64,000 nt of DNA from Liolophura sinensis. Taxonomy: Eukaryota; Mollusca; Polyplacophora; Chitonida; Chitonidae. The notes under the pieces were generated by a model, which saw nothing but the letters and a program-made list of their open reading frames with translations, was not told the origin of the DNA and made no database searches. Position numbers and translations under genes: made by a program. The number at the start of each line of letters is the position of its first letter. Positions within the stretch are counted from its first letter, which is position 1. This document shows, one piece after another, positions 25,771 to 37,430 of this stretch. Location of the stretch: positions 5,279,501 through 5,343,500 of the forward strand of contig NC_088303.1 of assembly GCF_032854445.1 (NCBI RefSeq), written 5' to 3'.

Positions 25771-28700
25771 TGGGCTACTTTAAGCTATATCTACAAAACT
25801 GGTAACAGAATATGTAACATTGTAAGAAAATAATGCAGAAGCCAGCTTCTTGTACCTGTGAGCCAATGTCAGAATCCCTCCTCTTCAAAGTTGTCATGAT
25901 TATTGAGGATTCGTCATTTACTTCTGAACAATGTAATCAAGGTGTTTTAGTATTTTATACACTTTTTTTTAGCATTTAACGCTTCTTTAACCAAGCAGGT
26001 AGAATATTGTTTTTCATTTAAACTGTGTCAACCTTAATAAGCTGTTTCATAATTTTATCTGTTAGAAAGACAACTGGATTTACTTTGCACTCATCCAATT
26101 ACACTGTGTAAGAAATATTAATTGTGGGTTCTTGGTCGATCTTATTGCGTAAATCTGATAGTTTGTTCTTGAACTGATAATTCATGCATTTGATATCTTT
26201 TTTCATATTTTCTGAGAGTGGATGGTTATCTTGCTTGGAGATGCAAAATCAACAGGTTTTTTCGTGTCATAAAAGCATGACGTATGGATTTTAAGCGTTA
26301 AACTTTTCTTTTAGACGTCGATATTGTTCTTGCTAGGGTGAAGAGTGTGTTTAAACATTGGCGACAACTTGACATTTTCGTGTCGTCACACTGAAGGTAT
26401 CTGGACAGGACTGTGGGGAAGGGGGGGGGTTACTCTGCTGATACCATTCGTCCATTCTTGCAAGGTGCCTGATTTTACCTTTTGTCGTTTGTGGTGCATA
26501 TAGACCTCCTAGTGCAACTGCCGAGCTGATTGTCCTCAAGTATTAGACCCTCTATAGCTTTGTAGTGATACCTACTTATTATAGAGCTGTATTCTTGTAA
26601 AAGCGTGTCAGTAGGTCGTATTTTGTACTCGACATTAAAATTAATAGGGAATCTCTGTAAATAGAACCCCCGCGTATTTTAGCAATTGTATTATTATGAT
26701 AATTGTTAACTGTAGGCTGTAATCTTGAATTAGACTTTTGCAAAAACCGCCAACTGTAGCGTACATGTTTTGTCCAGTGATCGTAAATATGGATAATCGT
26801 TTGTAGAAATAATCGCTGATACTCCTGTTAGTGATTATAGAGATGATGGTGGTGTTTTATGTTGTGAAATATGTCCAGTCATCACTGAATCAGCTGATAG
26901 TTGAACACAGTCAGTGGTACCATGTTAACTTGTATTATGCACCAAGGCAGCCAATTGGGTGTTCTACCCCGGTGGACTGATAGTCGTGTTAAACCCACGG
27001 CTGGTCGGCCCATTCACATCGTCCGCGTCCGCCGGGGGCAGGGTCACAACAGTGACAGGTGTATCGGCTGGTGTAAAGGCTTACACATGTACCTCACATG
27101 GCTGTGTTCCTATATGTGGTGCCGAAAAGAACAAACTAGTTATTGGTCTCAAGTTTTGATAATTTTTCCTTGTCCACGGTAAAACCTGTACCATACAGTG
27201 CCTGCATTGGTGTGAACCGACTTGTGAAGTTAATAAACTCTATAGGGCCAGCAGCCACAGGAACAGCAGGAGTTCATTTTCCCATTACCTATATTTTGGG
27301 AGTGAAAGTGAAGGGACTTCCGTACAGAAATTTAACAACTACAGTTGTGATCTATAAATGCAGAACCAAATTTTCACCATCTCCGACATCGTTAAGGTTA
27401 TATAACTACGAAGGAAGTGTGGACATGCATTGTTCTGCAGTTGTCTTCAAACTTCTAGAACTGACATGTAGGTGACCCCAAATCCGTCGGATATGGTGCA
27501 AATCTCGCTCTCAGTCATGACTTCGTTTTACAGGAATTTCAAGCGGATGATGGCGAAAAGCGTTTTGACCCTTGCTGTTCAGTTTTGCCCTACATGATTT
27601 TCCCAGATGTATGTCTGCTCGCTCTGTGTCATAATCTCAGTGCATGAGCAATTTACCGTAAAGGTAATGAAGGAAAGAGTATTTACCAGCTTAACCCATA
27701 CATATGCAAATTACGTTTATAATAAAACGACTATACAATTCACTTGTGAACTAAAAGCGAGTAATAACATAATGTCTTTGTTCCACAACTGGTCAAATGA
27801 GTATCAAAATTTTTTAAAAATCTTGTTATAAATCAGGAATATTGGCCCTATAAATGTTGATATATGTATAAATTTGTTACATGTACGGGGAATGTGCTGT
27901 TCATCACGTGATCTTGTGAATAAAATATATGTTGGTGGACTTCCGGTATTGCTCGTTTTCATCAACTATATATCAGGTCGCCCTCAGAAATAATCGAGCT
28001 GCAGGCTTGCATGGTGGGGAATTCTTTAATTTACATCGTATAATTCGTGCGATGTAACAAGACTTTACAACATAAAGAGTAAAACCAGAGCACTGAAGAC
28101 ATCTGATAGTGGGCTAATGATCACACGTAATCGGTGAACAACGCCCTCTTGTCAATTTACCTCGGTTTTATTTCACTGTTATGTATAAATGCTTAAACAG
28201 CCGCACAATTACACGTCCCCTGTAGCACCATGGCCATTTTTTGCCATGTTTATTTATTTCGTTGTATTTCACGTTTACGATAAGGGTCAGTTCTGTGGAG
28301 GAAATCGGGCAAGTGAGTGATGAACTTCTTCAGTGAAGAATTTTTCACCTACACCATGGCAGTTAATTTTACGAGTGGAGGAAATCGGGCGGGGTGAACT
28401 TAAGCGTGTGACGTACATAATTGCAGTCTATATATTGGAGGATTACAGGTCGTCTTAAACAAACCTAAGAAATCGGGCCCTTGACGGATCATTTGGCCGT
28501 AAGCTACATTTACATCACAGCCGATCAAACAGTGAATAGGCAGTTGGCTTTTTGTTTTTAAATACAAACAAACAAACCAAAAAGTACAGAAAAAACGTTA
28601 TACATGTAACAATAAAATCAAATGTATCTATCACCATAATAAGTGTTAACGGGAGTAAGCATATATTCAAATATGAATACGTACATATTACATTATAATT

Positions 28701-29166
28701 ACGTTTTGTTTTTTTGAACTTAGTAATATTTCACAACTTTTTAAACATTTTGTCGTAAATGTAATGTTGATAAAGTTTCCATTGCGAGGCCTATTGATTG
28801 GAATACCGACAGATATGTTTAACAAAGTATATATTTATCTATCTATCTGTCTAACTGCTGGTTGGGTAATTAACTGTGTCAGGAGGGCTGCTGTATACCT
28901 TGTGAAGAATTTGGTATGCTTTACTCCGGCCACTCGCTCCACTCGCTAAGTAAAAAATTCTTGATTGCGACGAGAAACACCAATGAGTCAAATAACTTGC
29001 TAAACAGCGAATGTTCACTAACTAACTGGGCATTGATTAAGCCTTCTTGCTGTGTATTTTCAATGTACAGCTATCAGTTTCGCTGGTACCTCAGTAACAT
29101 GAGACGGCGGCCGTATAACTGGGACTAGTACTGTACGTAGAGTAGACTGCATATGTGGTTTCGTGG
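25771..29166. other. non-coding stretch, nothing firmly recognised
   Basis: Contains frames at 26901-27182, 27143-27475 and 27607-27831 that look somewhat less random, but no domain, start context or splice pattern supports a gene. Confidence 0.4.
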
Positions 29167-29179
29167 GCCAATCCTAAAA

Positions 29180-29448
29180 TTACTTATGATTTATTTGATT
29201 GGTGTTTTACGCTGTACTCAAGAATATTTCACTTATACGACGGCGGCCAGCATTATGGTGGGTGGAAACGGGGCACAGCCCTGGGGAAACCCACGACCAT
29301 CCGCAGGTTGTCGACAGACCTTCCCACGTACGGCCGGACAGGAGGCCAGCATGAGCTGGACTTGAACTCACAGCGACCGCATTGGTGAGAGACTCCTGGG
29401 TCATTGCGCTGCGCTAGCGCGCTAACCAACTGAGCCACGGAGGCCCCC
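29180..29448 (-). repeat. SINE family A
   Basis: Inverted copy, well preserved. An exact 13-bp duplication (gccaatcctaaaa) flanks it at 29167-29179 and 29449-29461. The internal segment cagcgaccgcattggtgaga matches the copy at 2684. Confidence 0.88.
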
Positions 29449-29461
29449 GCCAATCCTAAAA

Positions 29462-30240
29462 GAAAAAAAAAAAAAAATCATATACATTGGAGCTTTTAAT
29501 AATAGGCCTGTTCTTATCTGTATGTAGACTGTAATAAGGTACATGTAACTGTAGACAGACTAAGACTATGTAAATTTGTAATATGCGGTCTTGTTAAGTT
29601 AAAACATAAATAGACAGAACATACTGATCATGTCATGTTTTGTGCGGCACGTAGGCCGGCCATATGTTCATTGTGAACGGCCATATGCCAAAGCTTTATT
29701 AGCATTAGTCTTAATTTCTGCCTACTTTTGCTGACATAAGTAAGGCAATAATCACCTGAATGTATTACATTTACACTTTACGACACTTTTTTAATTCCTC
29801 AAAAGTTGGTTTTTAAGTATTAAACATGACTACAGTTGATATTGTCGAGTTTGTTTATGTGTTACTTGTCAGTGCTAGGAGGTGAAATGGCGGTTGTAGT
29901 GTGCTTATGTGCTTCACTTCAGCAGGCTAATTTGTGTGTTCAGACCCCATAATCTTTGACCCTAAGTGAAGTGTCTAAACTTAACAAATGAAGATATGAT
30001 TTTATGTTACCAATTTCACAACTGATTCATTTTTTGTCTTAAATAATGTCTTATTTCTTCAATGATAATGTTTTGCTGAACTACATCCGTGATTACAACA
30101 TAAAATTTACGTACTTTAGTCTGTATTAAATGCTAGGAAAATTTATCTGAAGTTAGACACATATTCCAATGAATGGACCTCAAAATTTCAAGTCTAAATC
30201 TGTAGTACATAAAAAGCTATAGCAAATAATTTCGATGCAA
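29462..30240. other. intergenic spacer before histone H1
   Basis: AT-rich; nothing recognised except an A-run at 29462-29477. Confidence 0.5.
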
Positions 30241-30245
30241 GGAAA

Positions 30246-30325
30246 CGCAAATCAGCCATCCCGAAGTCATCGAGAGAATTTTTCACTGGGTGCTCTCGAC
30301 GAGGTCCGCGCTCGCACTATATAAA
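30246..30325 (+). promoter_or_regulatory. histone H1 promoter: octamer-like site and TATA box
   Basis: TATATAAA lies at 30318-30325, 84 bases before the start codon, and transcription likely begins near 30350. An octamer-like cgcaaatca is at about 30248-30256. GC content rises sharply here against AT-rich flanks. No clear AAACACA H1 box is visible. Confidence 0.6.
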
Positions 30326-30408
30326 CCCTGGCCGAGCCGTTGGCCGGGCAATCTTATTATTGAACTCACAGCGGACGGCTTACAACTCTCACACTAAGCG
30401 ACCTCGCA

Positions 30409-30990
30409 ATGGCAGATACAGCTCCCGTTGCCGCTCCAGCTGCGGCTAAACCCGCTAAGAAGAAGGTAGCCAGTAAGCCCAAGAAGCCTGCAGATCACCC
30501 GAAATACAGCGAGATGATCAAAGCAGCCATCGCCAACCTGAAGGAGAGGGGAGGTTCATCCCGTCAAAAGATCCTCAAGTACATCATGGCTAACTACAAA
30601 GTGGCTGATGAGAAGACTGTCAACACCCATCTTAAGATGGCCCTGAAGGCTGGTGTGAAGAGTAACGCTCTAAAGCAGTCCAAGGGCACTGGTGCCTCTG
30701 GTTCTTTCCGTCTCGGAGAGTCTGCAAAGAAGGCCGCCCCAAAACTGAAGAAAGTCAAGAAGCCGAAGGCAGCCAAACCCAAATCACCAAAGAAGGCAAA
30801 GAGCGCCAAACCAAAGGCCAAGAAACCCGCCGCCAAGAAGCCTGCTGCGAAGAAGGCTGTCAAACCAAAGAAGCCAGCAGCCAAGAAATCCCCAAAGAAG
30901 GTGAAAGCAGCCAAGCCAAAGGCCGCCAAGCCCAAGACCGCCAAGCCAAAGACAAAGAAGTCCCCCAAAAAGGCTGCTGCCAAGAAGTAA
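30409..30990 (+). CDS. linker histone H1
   Basis: Intronless, 193 residues. A short Ala/Pro/Lys N-tail leads into the winged-helix globular domain at about residues 28-102, with recognisable HPKYSEMIKAAIANLKERGG, SSRQKILKYI and GSFRLG. The C-tail of about 90 residues is almost only Lys, Ala and Pro, with three SPKK motifs of the kind phosphorylated by cyclin-dependent kinases. The protein binds linker DNA at the nucleosome dyad and compacts chromatin. The start codon follows ctcgcaATGG, 84 bases after the TATA box. No core histone genes are in the window, so this is a solitary H1 here. Lack of introns plus the 3' stem-loop indicates a replication-dependent gene. Codon use is GC-rich compared with its surroundings. 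Confidence 0.97.
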   Translation: MADTAPVAAPAAAKPAKKKVASKPKKPADHPKYSEMIKAAIANLKERGGSSRQKILKYIMANYKVADEKTVNTHLKMALKAGVKSNALKQSKGTGASGSFRLGESAKKAAPKLKKVKKPKAAKPKSPKKAKSAKPKAKKPAAKKPAAKKAVKPKKPAAKKSPKKVKAAKPKAAKPKTAKPKTKKSPKKAAAKK

Positions 30991-31033
30991 ACGATCTGTC
31001 TTCCATACGAGGGATTTCAATCCCTTTTCCAAA

Positions 31034-31049
31034 GGCCCTTTTCAGGGCC
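31034..31049 (+). terminator. histone 3' stem-loop
   Basis: The sequence GGCCCTTTTCAGGGCC forms a six-base-pair stem with a four-base loop, followed by aacca, 44 bases after the H1 stop. This matches the SLBP-binding element of replication-dependent histone mRNAs. A purine-rich patch (ccgaaagggg, 31061-31070) lies where the U7-binding downstream element is expected. Confidence 0.95.
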
Positions 31050-31366
31050 AACCATATCTTCCGAAAGGGGCTTTCAGTCTGAGCACGTTATCGTTGTTGT
31101 TGTATACAAACACAGGTAAATGTTGCAGTGTAGGCCATAGGGCTAGGCCCAGGCCTATATATGTTCACGGACTAAACCGCGTAATGTGTAGGGTACATAT
31201 TCTGACTCCTTTACTCTTGCTAAAGGCCGTTAAATTCACGTTAATAAATCTGGCCACGGGATCATGAAGCGGTTTTAGACTTGAGTTAAAATTTCAGTGA
31301 TTAAACTTACTATGTTCCTTCTGTTACTTTAGCTCAAATTTGTTTAACAATAACTTACGGATTATT

Positions 31367-31369
<3 letters not shown>

Positions 31370-31404
<35 letters not shown>
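31370..31404. repeat. (TA)n microsatellite
   Basis: About 16 TA units. Confidence 0.9.
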
Positions 31405-31408
<4 letters not shown>

Positions 31409-31683
31409 GACCTTGTTACATAAGAAATAACTTTAATGGGATTGGAAGGGTGGACTTAAGTCGAGGATTGTTTCGTGATCCCGGGGCTTGTTTTATGACG
31501 TTAGTGTTGAAAAGTAATGTAGGAAATCTTCCATTCCAACCAGTGTGACATACTCACTTTTCTTGCTAAACAGCAAAAAAGGGGAAAAAAAGGAAAAAAA
31601 AAACAGAATAAAAAAACAAACAAAAGAAAAACAAACGTATGTTGGTACCTGTGCAAGCAGTGACAATTTTTCAGTGGCATCGT

Positions 31684-31744
31684 TCGTCGTCATATGACTG
31701 AAAAATTGTTGAGTACGACGTTAAACCCCATGCACTCACTCACT
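31684..31744 (+). repeat. 5'-truncated SINE family B
   Basis: Only the last 60 bases of the family B tail are present (cgtcatatgactgaaaaatt, then acgttaaacccc and cactcactca). A 12-bp exact duplication (cagtggcatcgt) flanks it at 31672-31683 and 31745-31756, so it inserted already truncated. Confidence 0.85.
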
Positions 31745-34049
31745 CAGTGGCATCGTCGTAAAAAAGTCAAGATAATGACTTGTTTATAAACGATCGTCGA
31801 TGTGTAAATCTGACTGCTTGATAGAAATTATATAACTCAAAATAGAAGAAAGCATCGCCAGATAAACTGCTGAAAGTTATAACTATGAATGCTTGTGTAA
31901 TCCTGTCATTATAGCTCATGCGTAATGAGAAATGAAAGATTTGAAAAAATATTGTATATTCAGATATTAAATGCATTGAATTATCTCAAAATTAAAGAAG
32001 AAAAAAAACGCAAATTAAAGTTTTTTACGCAGGTGTCACTCATAGAGATCTTACACTGCATTTTTCTCATTCAAATATGAAACACCATCAGTGATGCTCT
32101 CTGGAGCACCACCAAACATCAATGAACTATGGGTGAAACTGTTGTTTATTAATTTATGAAAAATCTGAAAGTATAATTAGTATAGTATATTAATTACAAC
32201 AAAGACGGATTTCAGGAAAGTCGCAAAACTAGCGGAAGAATTCAAAACTTTAGAGTTTATTTGAACCCTATTTATACGGCGGTCAGGCGAATGGCTGGAT
32301 GAAACGATAGCCCTATAACAATTTAATTAAATCTCAGTCGAAGTGACGAAAGCTGGATTTGACCCTGCGGCCTTGTTAGCCAGGAACCAGTTGCCTGCGG
32401 CAAAGTTTAGTCGCATATGACTTCTGTCTCGCTGCGTGCATCGTGTTAAGTGAATGTGATATAAAAGACTATCAGAAGAAGTAAATCCAGAGCAGTGCCG
32501 ACATTATGATAGAGGCATGGACATTATTTAAACTTTAAAAGCCCATAGTTAAGCCATTGAAGTTTGAAAGCTAACTAATGTTGTTAATATCTACATTCAA
32601 TAAAGGTAAGCTTACTAGTCCCCTGGCATGATGCGAAGTTTTGTAGATAGCTATTAATTACGTGATACACATTCATTTGTCGTGTTTTATTCAGCTTCAT
32701 GTATAATCATTGTGTATGTTGTGTGGGAGAGATATGGGGTTCGATCCCGGTCATGGCACTCAGCTTTATATGCTTTAATAAGATAGCACTGTAAATATGG
32801 TATGTGAATTCGTTCTATACTAAAAGTAGACACTGCACGTGATATTTAGAAAATGACCAAAAAAAACAAGAAGAAAAAAACAAACAAACAAAAAAAATAA
32901 AAAAAACAACAACAACAAAAAACTGAACAAGTGCACTATAGGCCCCGTTTTCCATAAAGTAAAGTAAGATAAAATATGAAGTAAGGTTCCTCATACAGAC
33001 AACTGAAAAACTATGCGTAAAACTAAGATGAGCTTTATGAGCCACACTGACGGTATCTAGGAACTCTGACGTCACATCATCTTTTTCCCAGTGTTCACCA
33101 GAAGGAAGGAATTTTTGGGAACATTATTTCAGCAATCTTTCACTCATGGGTAAAAAGAGTTATTCCGACATTCAGTGTCGAGTTAGAGTTGAACCAACTT
33201 CCTGTGACGCCAGAGTTCCTGACCTCTGATATTATCGTCCATAAAGCCGAACTTACAATTCAAATGTTTGAGCGCTTTAACTCTTTAAAACAATAAATGG
33301 AGGTATATTTACGTATAGTTTATGTGGCCTATTTAGGGAGGCCTACCTCTATATTTAGAGGTCTTTTCCTTTAACCCATAAACTTGATCGACGTGGATCA
33401 GTTTGTAAGTGAAAAGCTATAATGAGTACGGTGCTGAAAATGGCCACACCTAATGAATAAATACAGAAGGTACCATGCAGCAAACCTCTCCCGCGCTATG
33501 AACACACACTTTATATGTCTGTATAGTATAGTTTTCCTTCCAAAAGGCTTCGTCCATAAAATACAAGGCTTTTCATGGTACGGCCGTTTCTAATTTATTG
33601 ATTGATCAATTCATTTTGATATTTCTCACCCAATTGAAGGCTATCAGGTTTGTGGGTTGAGGAAACCAATAGATATATGTAGATACATTTTTTGTATACA
33701 TTTGTTATTTTTGAAAACGCAAAAACTGTCAATCGCTTAATCTAGCGAAGCTTGCAGTGTTGTCAGGAAATCTGTTGCACAAGGTAACACAACACGAACC
33801 CAATCAGAATGGCTCACAATACAGTGATATAACTCAATATATAACTCGATGTAACACCCCTTCCTCGACAACACAAACCACTCCCGTAAGGTCAGGATCT
33901 TCATAAGAAGGATAGACGAGAATGGCAAAAATGGCAAAAAACAAACAAAAAAAAACCAAAACAAAAACCAACAACAAAAAAACCAAAACAAACAAACAAT
34001 ATATATACTATGGGGTTAAAAAATCGTACACATGCATAAGTTTCTACAT

Positions 34050-35330
34050 AGTATTTGCTACATTCTATACATAGCTCCTAGAGCCCGTAAAATATACTAA
34101 GGTTTCGCTGTGGTATCTCATGAAAATGAAATACTTAGCATACAAAATGCAAAAGTTCCAGATTTCATTATTACTATTTCCTTCATCAAAACAGCCGAAT
34201 ATGACATGGCCAAAGCTGAGAGCTATCTCCGTGTTTAGAACTGAAGGCACCCAATTAGAAAACATCCAAATGGATGGAAGCTTTACACACCACGAAAATG
34301 GTGTTGTATTATATCAATTTCTTTGCCGCAAGTAGAGCATGACTTATTTTCGGAATACCACATTTACATAATAACTGTCTTCATGGGTATATATTGTGTA
34401 GAATTTTGAATTGTAACTTTTTCACTATGTGGAAGAAGCCATAGTGACTCGTAATTCCATGGTTCTCCACTTGGAACGTTAGCTATAGTTTTACTAGTTG
34501 CCGATTTTCTCTTTTTTATTGAATAAATGTATTTTGTACAGACTTTGGGGTCATTTCTTGATAACCTTCCAACAGCTGGAATTTTAACCTTATCCTTAGG
34601 TCTAATGGTACTTAAGTTTACCTTTTCATTCGCTAGGAAAGAGCTCAATGCTTTGTCCAGCTTATTCCATAAAATATAACTGTCATAATCAATACCAATT
34701 TTATATTTAATATTTGTCTCTTAAAGATAAGATTTTGTCGTCATTGTTCAGAACATCTCTGATGGACACAATATACCTGCTGATTTCCAAGGATCAAAAT
34801 ATAACGAGTTCCTAGAATAGAGGACATTTTTATCATTCCAAAGGATTTGATTAGCTGGTGCAACATCTCCAGTAATAATTTCCTTCTAAGCATCTAGCAC
34901 TTGTTTGCTATAGTTCTGGTAACTTTATATTTAATTTAGATGAACTATAGTTACAATAAAGAAGGAATCCCACAGAACCAATCTGGTTAAACACATCGTT
35001 CATCATCAATTCCCTGTAATCTGTCTCGTCCCCTCCCCCCTCCCCACAAAAAAACGCCTTATCCACGAGAGCTTTAAAGCCTTATTCATAATACTAATGT
35101 ATACTGCACTGACACCCCCCCCCCGGCCGACGACTTATTTATCATGGTTGCTCTTTTAATTTTATCCTTCTTGTTACCTCATATAAACTTGAACAGTTTT
35201 TGATTTGATTTGATTTTACAGTAACCCCTATGAACAGCTAACACACCAGCCTGACATACCAATCTGGAAAGAACTTCGATCTTCCATAGGAATAATTTGC
35301 CACAATATGCTAAATTTCTTTCACTTCATA
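34050..35330 (-). pseudogene. decayed non-LTR retrotransposon (LINE) ORF2 C-terminal remnant
   Basis: Read on the minus strand, broken frames resemble the region after the reverse transcriptase of LINEs. One segment near 34840-34800 gives an ILWND-type motif followed by NSLYFDPWKSAG. The next frame is at 34648-34364, and the last, near 34220-34130, gives FGCFDEG then WNFCILYAKYFIF, like the C-terminal end of LINE ORF2. Stops and frameshifts separate all segments. No RT catalytic motif is visible, so the clade cannot be named. Confidence rests on pattern memory only. Confidence 0.45.
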
Positions 35331-35409
35331 CATTTAAACGATTGCTTAGCTTCTGTACATTGGATTCAATATTTTCTTATTTATGAATATTGTACTGAAA
35401 CTCAGTAAA

Positions 35410-35502
35410 ATGCCGCGAAGAGTTGTTTCCCCTTATCGACGTGTACATGTGTTGTTGGCCCTAATAACGGCTACACTGTTGTGTGTTGTATTGGGCTTGT
35501 GT
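35410..35502 (+). CDS. possible first exon of a single-pass membrane or secreted protein
   Basis: From ATG at 35410 the frame gives a basic stretch (MPRRVVSPYRR) followed by about 20 hydrophobic residues, then a donor-like gtaagc at 35503. This would fit a signal anchor exon. No matching downstream exon was found, and it may be chance. Confidence 0.2.
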
Positions 35503-35647
35503 GTAAGCACAGAGATCACTAATAATTCATGCATGAAATATGTGTGGACATTTTTTAGTTATTCAGCCGCCATTTTTCACTGAATAGACGTACAAAAAAC
35601 TTGCAGTGCAATAATACTGATCACACTTAATGACTATATGCCGCTCG

Positions 35648-35866
35648 TTGTTATTTATTCATTTATTTAATTGTCGTTTTACACCGTACTCAAGAATATT
35701 TCATTCATACAACGGCCGCCAGCACTATGGTGGGACGAAACCGGGGAGAGCCAGGCTGAAACACACGACCATCCACAGGCAGGTGCAGACCTTCCCACGT
35801 ATAGGGCTTGAGAGAAAGCAACATAAGCTTGATTTGAACTCACAGTGACCGCATTGGTGGGAGGCC
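35648..35866 (-). repeat. SINE family A, truncated at tRNA head
   Basis: Tail (atttaattgtcgttttacac) and body match family A. The similarity stops at cattggtgggaggcccc, so box A is missing. Confidence 0.75.
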
Positions 35867-35879
35867 CCATAGAAGCCCC

Positions 35880-37430
35880 TCCTTAATCAACGGTAGTGCC
35901 TTTAATTGGTCAGGTCCAGGCGTAGACATCTTATCCAATGAAATGCATGCGATAATTTTTTGTCATCGTGGATTACTTTCCGTTTAAAGCATAATGAAAT
36001 ACTTTTTTAAAATGAATTTGTCGCCATCAGATCAACGAATACGCATAGCAAGACACCTGGAAAGGAAAGTTAGCATGCGAGGCTCCCTACATCACTGCCA
36101 CCACTAGCAAATTTTGCACACAAATCTTGAACAACGCCGAGGTCAGTGGAGTCACGGATATGAAGCTGGAAGTGATGTCAAAAAACACAAAAACTTTGTC
36201 AACATGTGTTTCTACTTTATCCACATGCATGCATTCACTTTATCTAATCTATGCACTACGTGATTCCAACATCTGAGACAATTTTATTCCAGAATGCTGT
36301 TTAACTAGTTCCGTGCGAGAAAACCAGTGGTGTGGCTAAGTCGAAAGAAACTGTGGTCGTCTTACTGGCTCTAAAGGTCAAGGTCTGTCAATTTATCGCG
36401 AGGACAACGTAAATCTGTTATTTTCTGAGCCCCATGAGATTGCTCAAAGCGAACAGCTGTGCTTACAGCTGTGACATGTTTGATAGGGCAGGTAAATGCG
36501 TCAAGTTTCGAAATGGCGAGCGCTCTGACGTTGGTTTGGGGTCAGCACTGAGACCGGTTAGCCATGTTCCCAGCTTAGATTCCACATTAACCGCTCTGAA
36601 CAATTACATTCACCAACCTGGAACTCCGTTCTGCCGCCTGCGCTGTATTTCTGGAAGTTAAACTGGTAAGAATGATCTAGTTTGGGGCAATCCTTGGCCG
36701 AACAAAATTTTGCCAAACCTAATGTACGAGCAATCTCTTACTACCAAACCGCCGATTTTGGACAGGAAGCTAGTCAGTGGACGCGAACGACGATCTATTT
36801 TGTCTAATTGAGTTGGGTCAGAGCAGCATATCTTGTAGACCTTAAAAGCTTGGTAATCTGTAGGCCTACAACAAGACAGGTTTTTCTTGTGACCTAAATT
36901 ACAAGATCGATTACAGCTGTGTAACAGTATCGACCTGCAAGTCTTGGGTAATATATATTCTGTTCACGTTATTCTGTGTAATGTGTATTCTGTTCACGTT
37001 ATTCTGTGTAATGTGTATTCTGTTCACGTTAACCACAGATGCTGAGGAACATTTATACAGTCAAAACTGGTATCTGGCGTTTGGGGCCCTATAAGGTCAC
37101 ACAGGAGACATGAGAAAACCCATAACTAAAATACAGGTAGCCACACCCAAATCAGCTTACAGATATGTTGCTTTCTTGATTTGATTTTATTTTATGAAAC
37201 TCATTTATTTTGTTTGCAGATTTGGCGCGAAAAGAAACCTCAAGTTGTTTATTATATCCCAATACATGTAAATTATGATGTATAGGTAAATGTAGATTCG
37301 GCAGTAATCAGTACAACTAAATTTTAACAATATGTATAAGATGTATCTATAAATGAAAAGATCATAGTATTCAATTTATCTGTAGCTTCCCAGAGGATCA
37401 AGTAACCGTAAGTTTCAAAGGCGTGATCAC
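35880..37430. other. non-coding stretch; 30-bp triplication
   Basis: Three copies of attctgttcacgttattctg-type sequence lie at about 36956-37030. An open frame at 36434-36661 has no recognisable features. Confidence 0.4.

Larger units (their letters stand above)
31080..34040. other. non-coding stretch downstream of H1
   Basis: Holds a (TA)n run, a short SINE fragment and A-rich tracts near 32860-32930. No coding gene recognised. Confidence 0.45.

Noticed and set aside
27143-27475. Coding exon at 27143-27475
   Set aside because: Somewhat protein-like composition, but no domain, no splice-site support and no matching neighbour exon.
30594-31051. Antisense frames over histone H1
   Set aside because: Shadows of the lysine/alanine-rich H1 coding sequence.
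32735-32752. tRNA gene (ggttcgatcccgg box B-like)
   Set aside because: No box A or cloverleaf upstream; at most an old SINE trace.
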